Assembly: GCF_003425685.1 (NCBI RefSeq)
Contig: NZ_QJKM01000008.1
Location: 1-64,000 of the forward strand
Reading direction: 5' to 3'
Source of the DNA: Rhizobium terrae
GTDB taxonomy: Bacteria; Pseudomonadota; Alphaproteobacteria; Rhizobiales; Rhizobiaceae
DNA: 64,000 bases
In this document: positions 27,629-34,368 of the stretch, one piece after another
Position numbering within the stretch: the stretch's first letter is position 1
Layout of the letters: each line of letters begins with the position of its first letter
The notes under the pieces: model-generated
Told to the model about the DNA's origin: nothing
Database searches by the model: none
Seen by the model: only the letters and a program-made list of their open reading frames with translations
Made by a program: the position numbers and the translations under genes

Positions 27629-27936
27629 CGGCCTACATTCTTACCGCGGAGGCGGAATCGGATCTACGTTCGGTAATCCGCTACACACGTGCGCAATGGG
27701 GTGCTGCCCAGGTACGCCGCTACGTCTCGGGTTTGGAGCGAGGTATCGCAATCCTTGCCGAGGGCAAAGGTCCTTTCAAGGATATGAGCGCGCTTTATCC
27801 GGCGTTACGAATGGCGCGATGCAAACACCACTACGTCTTTTGTCTGCCTCGAGAGGATGCGCCCGCCCTCATCGTGGCAATTCTTCATGAACGAATGGAT
27901 CTCATGAAGCGTTTGGTTGATCGTCTGAACGAATGA
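27625..27936 (+). CDS. RelE/ParE-family toxin
   Basis: A 103-residue toxin of the RelE/ParE superfamily. The opening TAYILTAEAESDLRSVIRYT followed by WGAAQVRRYVSGLE is the standard ParE helix pair, and HHYVFCLP plus IVAILHERMDLMKRL is the C-terminal sheet. The start appears to be TTG at 27625, overlapping the antitoxin stop by four bases. A weak start within an overlap would keep toxin below antitoxin. ParE-type members poison DNA gyrase, while RelE types cut mRNA; sequence alone does not settle which. Confidence 0.85.
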   Translation: MTAYILTAEAESDLRSVIRYTRAQWGAAQVRRYVSGLERGIAILAEGKGPFKDMSALYPALRMARCKHHYVFCLPREDAPALIVAILHERMDLMKRLVDRLNE

Positions 27937-28058
27937 TGTTTGGACGGAGGCGAGATTACCTGAGCGCAAGACCGATAAATCGTTGTTATCGCGTGGTCAA
28001 AAAGGGGGGCGCCAGTTCTGATCCCTTCAAGAGCATAGCTACTTTGCCCCTGCTAGTC

Positions 28059-28349
28059 TTATAGCCTCTTCGGCCATTTCTGAGAGGCGTGCATCACGGT
28101 GATGATCTCAATGTCCTGGCGAACCCGATAAGGAATGATGTAAGGAATGTCGGACAGCACGATCTCGCGCGTGCCGGCAATGCGGCCGAGGCGTCCAGCG
28201 CCTGGAAACTCTACCAACATATCGACGGACGCCACGAGCCGGGCAACAACCCGTGCCGCAGCATCAGGGTCCTCGTGTTCAATGTGGGCACCAATTTCAT
28301 CGAGCCGTCGCAAGGCCCGCACGGTCCAGCGGATGCGCTTGTGGTTCAT
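28059..28349 (-). CDS. ParE-family toxin (second TA pair)
   Basis: A 96-residue RelE/ParE toxin: MNHKRIRWTVRALRRLDEIG opens the fold, AARVVARLVASVDMLVEFPG is the second helix, and GRIAGTREIVLSDIPYIIPYRV plus ITVMHASQKWP form the sheet. The last segment matches the common VLHxxRxWP ending of ParE toxins. It overlaps its antitoxin gene by four bases (ATGA). Unlike the first pair, it is on the minus strand, 123 bases from it and convergent with it. Confidence 0.88.
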   Translation of the reverse strand: MNHKRIRWTVRALRRLDEIGAHIEHEDPDAAARVVARLVASVDMLVEFPGAGRLGRIAGTREIVLSDIPYIIPYRVRQDIEIITVMHASQKWPKRL

Positions 28350-28591
28350 GACCGAGATGAAACTTTGACGTATTTCGCGACCACACGAGCCACGTCGTCG
28401 TTACTGGCGAACTCGCCGCGGTCTGCCTCAGCAATTCCGGCTTCAATTTCGGCAAGCTGCCATTCTTCGCGTGAAACAAAATCTTCGATGGCCTGTGCTG
28501 CCATATAAGAGCGGGAACGGTCGAGCTTCTGAGCAATCTTGTTTAACCGGTCGGCCACCTCGTCTGGGACTCGGATCGTGAATGCGGTCAT
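28346..28591 (-). CDS. Ribbon-helix-helix antitoxin (CopG/ParD type)
   Basis: An 81-residue antitoxin. The N-terminus MTAFTIRVPDEVADRLNKIA, then RSRSYMAAQAIEDFV, is a clear ribbon-helix-helix domain, and the rest (EIEAGIAEADRGEF) is the acidic toxin-binding tail. AGGAG lies about 13 bases before the ATG. It precedes and overlaps the ParE toxin gene. Upstream are two direct repeats 20 bases apart that could be its operator. Confidence 0.88.
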   Translation of the reverse strand: MTAFTIRVPDEVADRLNKIAQKLDRSRSYMAAQAIEDFVSREEWQLAEIEAGIAEADRGEFASNDDVARVVAKYVKVSSRS

Positions 28592-28610
28592 GAGTAGATC
28601 TTCTCCTATT

Positions 28611-28640
28611 CACATTGATTATCTTTGAACCACATTGGTT
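28611..28640. promoter_or_regulatory. Direct repeats upstream of second antitoxin
   Basis: CACATTGATT (28611-28620) and CACATTGGTT (28631-28640) are near-identical 10-mers exactly 20 bases apart, two helical turns, just upstream of the antitoxin start at 28591. This spacing suits cooperative binding of ribbon-helix-helix dimers. Confidence 0.5.
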
Positions 28641-28702
28641 CGTCAAGGTTCAGCTGGGCCTCGCTTTTTGCGGTTGTCGAGGCTGCAATCAATTATCATC
28701 CC

Positions 28703-28936
28703 CTACGATGACTGCGGAGTGGCGTTCACATCCCTTGCCGCAGCCGGTTTCAGGGCCAGTTGAGCACCATGCAGAAGCGGCTGGAAGCGCTCGGATTCCG
28801 GGAAATTGGCGCGCACGTTCTCACCGACGTCAATCGCATTTGTTGGGGACAAGAAGCTCCACAGGTTGGTGTCGATAAACCCTGGCCGGATGGCATTCAC
28901 CCTGATGGGTCCGACGGTTCGAGTAGGCTCAACTGC
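28703..28936 (-). pseudogene. Short-chain dehydrogenase fragment
   Basis: Reads GPIRVNAIRPGFIDTNLWSFL, the post-catalytic segment of SDR enzymes (where NxxxPG-x-xxT follows the YxxxK helix). The Rossmann fold and the active site are missing. Only about 75 residues remain and the C-terminal residues look unrelated. A second SDR tail lies at 29701-29832 on the other strand. Confidence 0.65.
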
Positions 28937-29109
28937 AAATCTGTGGAGCGGGATTACGACGGCGATGGGAATGATTTAGCTCCTGCCAGGCGGATCTGCA
29001 GCAGGCAAGCTCCACCATTTGTCTCCTTTGAAACGCATATCATGTGTATGGCGTACAATTATCAGCGGTCGTTCTGCGATCGCGCTGCCACGAGTAGGGA
29101 GGAAAGCGC

Positions 29110-29226
29110 TTGAACTATGACTGGAACGGAACTCGGGGGAACTGGCGAATGCTTGCGCTCACTCAATTGGTGGTTCTCGTCGCCGCGGCGTCGGGCCTGA
29201 CCGCAATTGCCGGTCTCGCGCAATGA
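29110..29226 (+). CDS. Small membrane peptide upstream of SMI1/KNR4 gene
   Basis: A 38-residue peptide (MNYDWNGTRGNWRMLALTQL, then a hydrophobic run VVLVAAASGLTAIAGLAQ). The TTG start at 29110 has a strong ribosome binding site, GGGAGG at 29097-29102, seven bases away. Its TGA stop overlaps the ATG of the next gene in ATGA. It is too short for standard gene calling. The single hydrophobic helix suggests an inner-membrane peptide or an unprocessed leader. I recognise no family. The overlap argues that it is translated and coupled to the SMI1/KNR4 gene. Confidence 0.5.
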   Translation: MNYDWNGTRGNWRMLALTQLVVLVAAASGLTAIAGLAQ

Positions 29227-29630
29227 CGCCGTTGCGAGCACTCGAAAAGTTGCAGCATGGATTTCAGCTGCCGGGCGTCACCTCTTCGGAAATCGAGGCG
29301 TGCGAGGCTGCGCTGAAGATTTCTCTGCCGGAAGAATACAAAGCATTCTTGCGGGTCTCAAACGGCTTCAACGATGAACTTGGGCACGGATATCTGATCC
29401 TGTGGAGTGTCGACGAACTTTCCCGGGCCGATGGTTACGAGATTTTTCAATTCCGGTCAGACCGTTTCCTGATCGGCTCCAATGGGGGGCCAACCGCATA
29501 CGCAGTAATCGGCAAGGACTATGTGTCGATTCCGTTCGTCTTTGCCGGAACCTGGCAGAACGAGGTCCAGGTGCTTGGCGACACGTTCGACGCGTTTATT
29601 GCGGCAATCGAGGAAGGCCGCGGAGCTTAA
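29223..29630 (+). CDS. SMI1/KNR4 (SUKH) family protein
   Basis: A 135-residue SUKH-superfamily protein. The signature LPGVTSSEIEACEAALKISL, then LPEEYKAFLRVSNGFND, and LWSVDELSRADGYEIF match the SMI1/KNR4 fold. Bacterial members are often immunity proteins against polymorphic or contact-dependent toxins. No toxin gene is recognisable nearby, so it may be an orphan immunity gene. Its ATG overlaps the stop of the 38-residue peptide gene. The downstream flank contains decayed genes. Confidence 0.8.
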   Translation: MTPLRALEKLQHGFQLPGVTSSEIEACEAALKISLPEEYKAFLRVSNGFNDELGHGYLILWSVDELSRADGYEIFQFRSDRFLIGSNGGPTAYAVIGKDYVSIPFVFAGTWQNEVQVLGDTFDAFIAAIEEGRGA

Positions 29631-29700
29631 CTCGAGGAATATCCGCATCAGCGTCGCGCCGCCCGCGTCGTCCGGTTCCGGTGATACCGAGCGATCGTTC

Positions 29701-29832
29701 TTGCCGATCTGCCCGTTCGGACGCGCCCAGGAGATCGCCGCTATTGTGCTCTGGGTGTGCAATTCCGGCGGCGAGATTCATAGTGGCGTCGCATTGCCGG
29801 TCCACGGCGCTTCACAGTCCAACCGGGACTGA
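29701..29832 (+). pseudogene. Short-chain dehydrogenase C-terminal fragment
   Basis: FGRAQEIAAIVLWVCNSGGE, then HSGVALPVHGA, corresponds to the last 40 residues of SDR enzymes (PEEIAxAVLWLCS, then G-x-x-L-x-V-D-G-G). The rest of the gene is absent. Probably related to, but on the opposite strand from, the fragment at 28703-28936. Confidence 0.65.
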
Positions 29833-29839
29833 TCCGGAA

Positions 29840-29864
29840 AGCCCCACCCCCCAGGGCGGGGCTC
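29840..29864 (-). terminator. GC-rich hairpin
   Basis: AGCCCC and GGGGCT pair around a C-rich loop, followed on the minus strand by TTTCC. It resembles an intrinsic terminator for minus-strand transcription. A short HU-like tail (PAKALKDALNE) just upstream of it on that strand, at about 29883-29920, may be the end of a lost gene. Confidence 0.5.
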
Positions 29865-29949
29865 TCGATGTCAGGGATCACTCATTCAGTGCATCCTTGA
29901 GCGCCTTGGCAGGTGCAACCTCGCGTCTTTCGAATCGGCAAGAGGATGC

Positions 29950-30246
29950 TCAACCGCACCTGGCTCCAACCACGCGCGCCGACTGAGGATCGGTCTCGAC
30001 CGTCACCCGATCCTCCCTGTAGTCGTGGGTTACCATTTGTCCGGGCTCGATCTGGCGAACGATTTTGGCATTCGTCAGCTGCATGGCCTCCGCGTCGGGC
30101 GGCCTCGGCCGACCAATCAAGTTCCGGGCGGCGCGATCGTTACAGGGTCCCGTTGTGTCGGTGGTCGGGGTCGAGTGGGCGCAGGCGGCGAGAGCGGACA
30201 CTAGTCCTGCGATGAGAATGGGGTGGAGCTTTTTCGGGCGAAGCAT
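29950..30246 (-). CDS. Lipoprotein of the peptidase inhibitor I78 family
   Basis: A 98-residue predicted lipoprotein. The N-terminus MLRPKKLHPILIAGLVSALA ends in a lipobox LAAC (cysteine at residue 22). The mature part matches the I78 inhibitor family: a first cysteine (GPCNDRAARNLIGRP), then AKIVRQIEPGQMVTHDYRED, RVTVETD and a terminal cysteine. These small proteins inhibit serine proteases such as elastase. The start at 30246 puts the lipobox at the right depth; 30276 is a longer option. No clear operon partner is seen. Confidence 0.75.
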   Translation of the reverse strand: MLRPKKLHPILIAGLVSALAACAHSTPTTDTTGPCNDRAARNLIGRPRPPDAEAMQLTNAKIVRQIEPGQMVTHDYREDRVTVETDPQSARVVGARCG

Positions 30247-30349
30247 TACGAAGTCTCTTTTGAACGGCCTTCTCATTTACCGGATGCCCGGAGGCTAGCA
30301 CAATAACAGATTCACGTGCTGCGCCTGGTTGGCTCGCGACGTTGCTTTC

Positions 30350-30568
30350 ATGATGAGTATCGAAGGCTCAGACTTAGCCGCCGCGGATCCGCCCATGGCG
30401 CAGGGGGTGGGCAACTTCGCGTTTGCTCTCTTCAGTCTCGGGATACGTGGGAGGCGGTGGGGTTTTGCCGTTATCGCGGCGGCGACGCTATTCGAGCTCG
30501 GCCTGGAGTTAACGGCTTGGAGAAATGGTGCTTCCGCGACCGCGATACCGAGACAACGTTGGACATAG
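30350..30568 (+). CDS. Small hypothetical protein
   Basis: A 72-residue frame from ATG 30350 with one hydrophobic stretch (WGFAVIAAATLFELGLEL) that could span the membrane. No domain is recognised and no clear ribosome binding site is present. It lies among decayed genes and might itself be a remnant. The rest of 30247-30768 holds nothing else I can name. Confidence 0.3.
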   Translation: MMSIEGSDLAAADPPMAQGVGNFAFALFSLGIRGRRWGFAVIAAATLFELGLELTAWRNGASATAIPRQRWT

Positions 30569-30768
30569 GCAGGAACGAGTATTTAAGATGAACGTAGAGG
30601 TACCCCAGAAGCGTGGCAACGCGAAATATTAAAAGGCTAAGGCAGGCTGGGATGCAGTGGTTTTCCGATCGGTGTGCGGTAAGAGCAGCACCCTCGCTTG
30701 CGTCACCTCCTTGCTCGTGCGGTTTCGTCGATGCCAGGCATGACGGCCACGCGGAGAAGCGACATGGA

Positions 30769-30870
30769 AGGAGGGCCATCAAGCGGGTTGCCGTCATCGG
30801 TTGCGGCACGATCGGCGCAAGCTGGACCGCGCTCTTCATGGCCCATGGCTATAACGTGGCCGCGCAACGC
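30769..30870 (+). pseudogene. 3-hydroxyacyl-CoA/carnitine dehydrogenase N-terminal fragment
   Basis: IKRVAVIGCGTIGASWTALF, then MAHGYNVAA, is the N-terminal NAD-binding strand-helix of the 3-hydroxyacyl-CoA dehydrogenase family, closest to L-carnitine dehydrogenase. Only about 34 residues survive before the match stops. Confidence 0.7.
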
Positions 30871-30915
30871 AGCTACGGCATCGCGGCTGATGACCCGCAC
30901 CGTCCCCTCAATGAC

Positions 30916-31148
30916 AGTCCACGCAGAGGAGGGCTTGCGCAAGGCAAAGGTGCCGGTTCTGCTGATCTATGGCGGCAAAGACAATCTGGTGCGGCCTGAG
31001 CCGAGCATTGCCCGTGCAAAGGGGGTTAAACGGCCAGATCAAGTTGGAGACCTACGAAAACGCGGGTCATGCGCCATTTCTTGAGGAAGCGTGGCGGTTC
31101 AACAAGGATTTGGCCAAGTTCGCGGCTTCTGTCGAGGGTAGCAAGTAG
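30916..31148 (+). pseudogene. Alpha/beta hydrolase C-terminal fragment
   Basis: LRKAKVPVLLIYGGKDNLVR is the strand holding the catalytic aspartate of alpha/beta hydrolases. After a frameshift near 31032 the sequence continues as IKLETYENAGHAPFLEEAWR, with the catalytic histidine in AGHAPF. The nucleophile-serine half is missing. Confidence 0.7.
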
Positions 31149-31759
31149 CATTGGGAGCCGGCTTAGCCGACTCCCATCCTGCTCGTCCAACTCGATGGAC
31201 AGCTGCGATATCGATCACGCTGGCTTTCAGAGAAACAGGTGACGAGATGAACGATCGTAACGCAACCCGACCCGAGCTGTTCTTCCCGGGTTTTCGGCCG
31301 TTCCAGATGGAGACGGATGGCGTTGAATGGCGCCGGCATTGCTGAACGAGCGCGACAGGCTGAGCTGTCGCGTCCGGAGCCGCCGCGCCAAAATGAGATA
31401 AAGCGGGACCGTGATAGAGGGATCGAGTGGGAGAGGTGAAGCTCAAGCCTGCTGGGCGTGGTCATGCTGCTCGACCGTAAGTTCGACGGAGCGAAAGGCG
31501 CTGCTTACGCCCTGGCTGCGAGCTCGACGACGCCCAAATCCGAACTTTGAAGGATAATTAAGGACACGCGCATATTCTCGCTTGGAGGTGAAACCTAGAG
31601 TCCGGATCATGACGTCCATCCAGCAGAAGATCATCCTTGCGCGTGTCGCGACCGCCACTTCTAGACCAGGCGCAGACACTGCAGAAGAGCCTGAAGGAAT
31701 CTCGATTATTTCCAACAGGCTCGGCCCGGTCGCCAGCCTGATAAAGACCGCGGAACGCG
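31149..31759. other. Stretch without recognised gene
   Basis: About 600 bases upstream of the histidine kinase. Frames on both strands are open for 60-110 codons (for example a plus-strand frame from 31609 that ends at 31782 inside the kinase start) but none shows a domain or a convincing ribosome binding site. The kinase promoter should be here. Confidence 0.35.
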
Positions 31760-33040
31760 ATGGCACCCATCATGACCAATGAGCATCTTTCGCCACTTGC
31801 ACGTCTTGAAGGTGAGTTGGCTGATCAGTCTGCTCGCCTGGATGCCGCCATCAATAACATGCCACATGGATTGTGCATGTTCGATGCCGAAAAGCAGCTG
31901 ATAATTTGCAACGTCGCCTATGCGCAGATGTATGGGTTGCCAGCCGCACTGACACAGCCGGGAACGCCGCTGGATTCTATCTTGGAGCACCGTTATTCCT
32001 TGGGAAACGGACCACGCGACCGGTCGACATATTTTTATGTCGTGGCGGAGGCCAACGAAATTGGCAGCTTCGCCAGCCGGAATATTGATCTGGTCGACGG
32101 ACGAGTTATCAAAATCACCCACAATCCGATGAAGGGCGGCGGATATGTGGCAACCCACGAGGATGTCACCGCCGCGGTTGCCGTCTCCATTGAGTTGCGC
32201 AAACAAAGAGATACCCTCGAGGCTGCGGTACAAGCACGGACGGCCGAGATCGAGCGGCAATCTCAGGAATTGGAACGGATGCTGGCTCAGGAGAGGCATA
32301 TCAACGAGCTGCAAAGGCAATTTGTAGCCATGGCATCGCACGAGTTCCGCACCCCCCTGACCATCATTGACGCAGCCGCCCAACGGCTTCTTCGCCGCCG
32401 CTCTGAAGTGGCTCATGAGTTCGTGGCTGAAAAGGCGGAGCGAATAAGAATGGCGGTTGCGCGGATCGTGGAACTGATGGAAAGCATACTTGCGGTCGGT
32501 CGCCTCGATCAGGGCGCGCTAGAGATGAGCCATAGACCTCTAGCAATACGCGAGTTGATCGAGACTTGCTGTGACCGCCAGCAATCAATAGCAACCGCTT
32601 ACAATATCGAGCTGGACCTCGCCGGTCTACCGGATGTGATTGAAGGAGATATCGGCGCACTTGAGCAAGTGTTGACCAATCTTTTGTCGAATGCGGTCAA
32701 ATATGCTCCTTCGTCTCCCGATATCCAGGTCCGTGGCTGGCGCGAGGCCGACAACATCAAGGTCGCTGTTCGCGATAACGGGATTGGCATTGACGCCGAG
32801 GATCTTCCGCGAATGTTTCAACGTTACTTTAGGGCAAGAACATCAAGCGGTATCGCGGGAACAGGAATTGGCCTCAATCTCGTCAAGCATATTATCGAAT
32901 TGCATCGAGGCTCTATCGAGGTAGTAAGCGTAAAAGGCCTGGGTTCGACTTTCACAATCACATTGCCGATAGAGCGTAGTCACCAATCGAACAGGCATGA
33001 TGAGAAAGCCGCAACCGATGCCGAAAAAGCCGGCGCATAG
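31760..33040 (+). CDS. PAS-domain sensor histidine kinase
   Basis: A 426-residue histidine kinase without membrane helices, so probably cytoplasmic. A PAS domain covers about residues 22-135 (NNMPHGLCMFDAEKQLIICN). A coiled coil lies at about 150-185, then HisKA with the phospho-acceptor H194 in ASHEFRTPL. HATPase_c follows: the N box NLLSNAVKYAP, the G1 box DNGIGI and the G2 box GTGIGLNLVKHI. It has no receiver domain, and no response regulator gene lies nearby, so it is an orphan kinase that must signal to a regulator elsewhere. ATG at 31772 is an alternative start. It is the only clearly intact large gene between 30.2 and 34.3 kb. Confidence 0.88.
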   Translation: MAPIMTNEHLSPLARLEGELADQSARLDAAINNMPHGLCMFDAEKQLIICNVAYAQMYGLPAALTQPGTPLDSILEHRYSLGNGPRDRSTYFYVVAEANEIGSFASRNIDLVDGRVIKITHNPMKGGGYVATHEDVTAAVAVSIELRKQRDTLEAAVQARTAEIERQSQELERMLAQERHINELQRQFVAMASHEFRTPLTIIDAAAQRLLRRRSEVAHEFVAEKAERIRMAVARIVELMESILAVGRLDQGALEMSHRPLAIRELIETCCDRQQSIATAYNIELDLAGLPDVIEGDIGALEQVLTNLLSNAVKYAPSSPDIQVRGWREADNIKVAVRDNGIGIDAEDLPRMFQRYFRARTSSGIAGTGIGLNLVKHIIELHRGSIEVVSVKGLGSTFTITLPIERSHQSNRHDEKAATDAEKAGA

Positions 33041-33137
33041 CCGGTCAGCAACAGGAATTCTTCGCTGAAATTTGAACCGACCGGCACCGGTTCGCAGTAC
33101 GCAACGGCGTCACGCCGGCAACTTTCTTTGGAGCGGT

Positions 33138-33611
33138 TCAAGTGACTGGCCTCAGGAAAGCTGGTCCGATATCGTCATCTCGCCACGACGCCGACCGGCG
33201 AAGCCGAGCGAGATCAGGATCGGCAAAGCCAGTTGCTTTTGCCACTCTGCCATGGCTCATGCTGCAGCCATAATCGAGGATGCGTGTGCCATCCATGATG
33301 AAGAGTTGTGCCTTATCAAGGCCGGGTCGCAGAGATCCGGTCACCGTAATAACTTCATAGAACCACGACATCCGGAACGGTTCGTCTGAAACCACGTGAA
33401 CCAACTGATTGGGCGGTGGTGGTGCGCTGTGGCTGCACGCGCCCATGGTACCAGCATGAACTCGTAAAAAGATCGCCATCCAGATCGATCGGCAAAACGA
33501 AACCGGTGAGTTCGATCGTCCACGCCTCGTCTTTCCAGACGAGGGTTTCGCCTTGCGCATGGCTCATCGCCATGCGCGACAAATCCGGACCTGAGGCCGC
33601 TGTTTTCAGGC
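33138..33611 (-). pseudogene. Uncharacterised frameshifted coding remnant
   Basis: Two adjacent minus-strand frames look protein-like: WKDEAWTIELTGFVLPIDLD with GDLFTSSCWYHGR (upstream part), and LVHVVSDEPFRMSWFYEVIT with AQLFIMDGTRILDYG (downstream part). A shift near 33420 would join them. I do not recognise the family. Their amino-acid makeup is normal, unlike the arginine-rich shadow frames around them, so a decayed gene is the best reading. Confidence 0.3.
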
Positions 33612-33971
33612 GGAGCCAAGATGATCCTCTATGCCGGAGGTGCGTCCGGAGTGCCGCCGGAGTAGGTTGTCGCCTACTGGAAGCGAATGAACGAGACAGT
33701 CGGGACAAAGTTGGGAACCGAATCCGCACGGTTCTACATCTTCCCGTAGATAAATCATGGCGGGGTCCGGCCAAAGGGGATGCCCAAGACCGCAGACCTG
33801 CTCAGCGAGCTTGAAGCCTGGGTCAAGGACGGCAAGGCGCCGGGCAACCTGATCAATGAAAATACCGATGGCAGCGTGAGCCGACCCCTGTGCCAGCATC
33901 CCGAGTGGCCGCGCTACAAGGGCGAAGGCAACCCCAACCTCGCTGCCAGTTTCAACTGTGTGAAAAGCTGA
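33612..33971 (+). pseudogene. Tannase/feruloyl esterase C-terminal fragment
   Basis: Reads MILYAGGASGVPPE-stop-VVAYWKRMNETVG, then ESARFYIFP-stop, then LSELEAWVKDGKAPGNLI and SRPLCQHPEWPRYKGEGNPN followed by LAASFNCVKS. This is the C-terminal end of the tannase/feruloyl esterase family, all in one frame but with two internal stops (TAG near 33663 and 33747). The N-terminal two thirds with the catalytic serine are absent. Confidence 0.8.
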
Positions 33972-34368
33972 AGTTCCCATCGACCCGTCGACTCGGCTGC
34001 TGCGGCAGTTCCGGTCGATGGGCATGGTATGTCGGGAAGATCCAGGGCTGGGCCTATGTGATCAACCCGTTCGCGGTACATGAACCCGCTTTTCCCGCGC
34101 CTATGTGCTCAAACGGAGCACCAACACCTGCGACCAGGCTTTTCGCAGCCTGCAGGTTTGCCGGCTATTCTGGCCTTCTCAACATCGGACGCGCGGTCTC
34201 TCTGATTACCGCTCCGCACCACCGCCGACCGGATACATCTGGGACAGGAACTGTCGATACCAGGCAATCGATCGGATCAGTGGACGCCGGCAGTCTTTCG
34301 GCAAGGCATTGTATTTTACCCACTCGGGTTCATCGTCCGGAACCCAGCCTCACATAAAGCTCGTTGGA
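33972..34368. other. Intergenic stretch without recognised gene
   Basis: About 400 bases between the tannase remnant and the 3' end of the aconitase gene. Open frames on the plus strand show no recognisable motif. No obvious terminator hairpin was found for the operon that ends at 34369. Confidence 0.35.
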
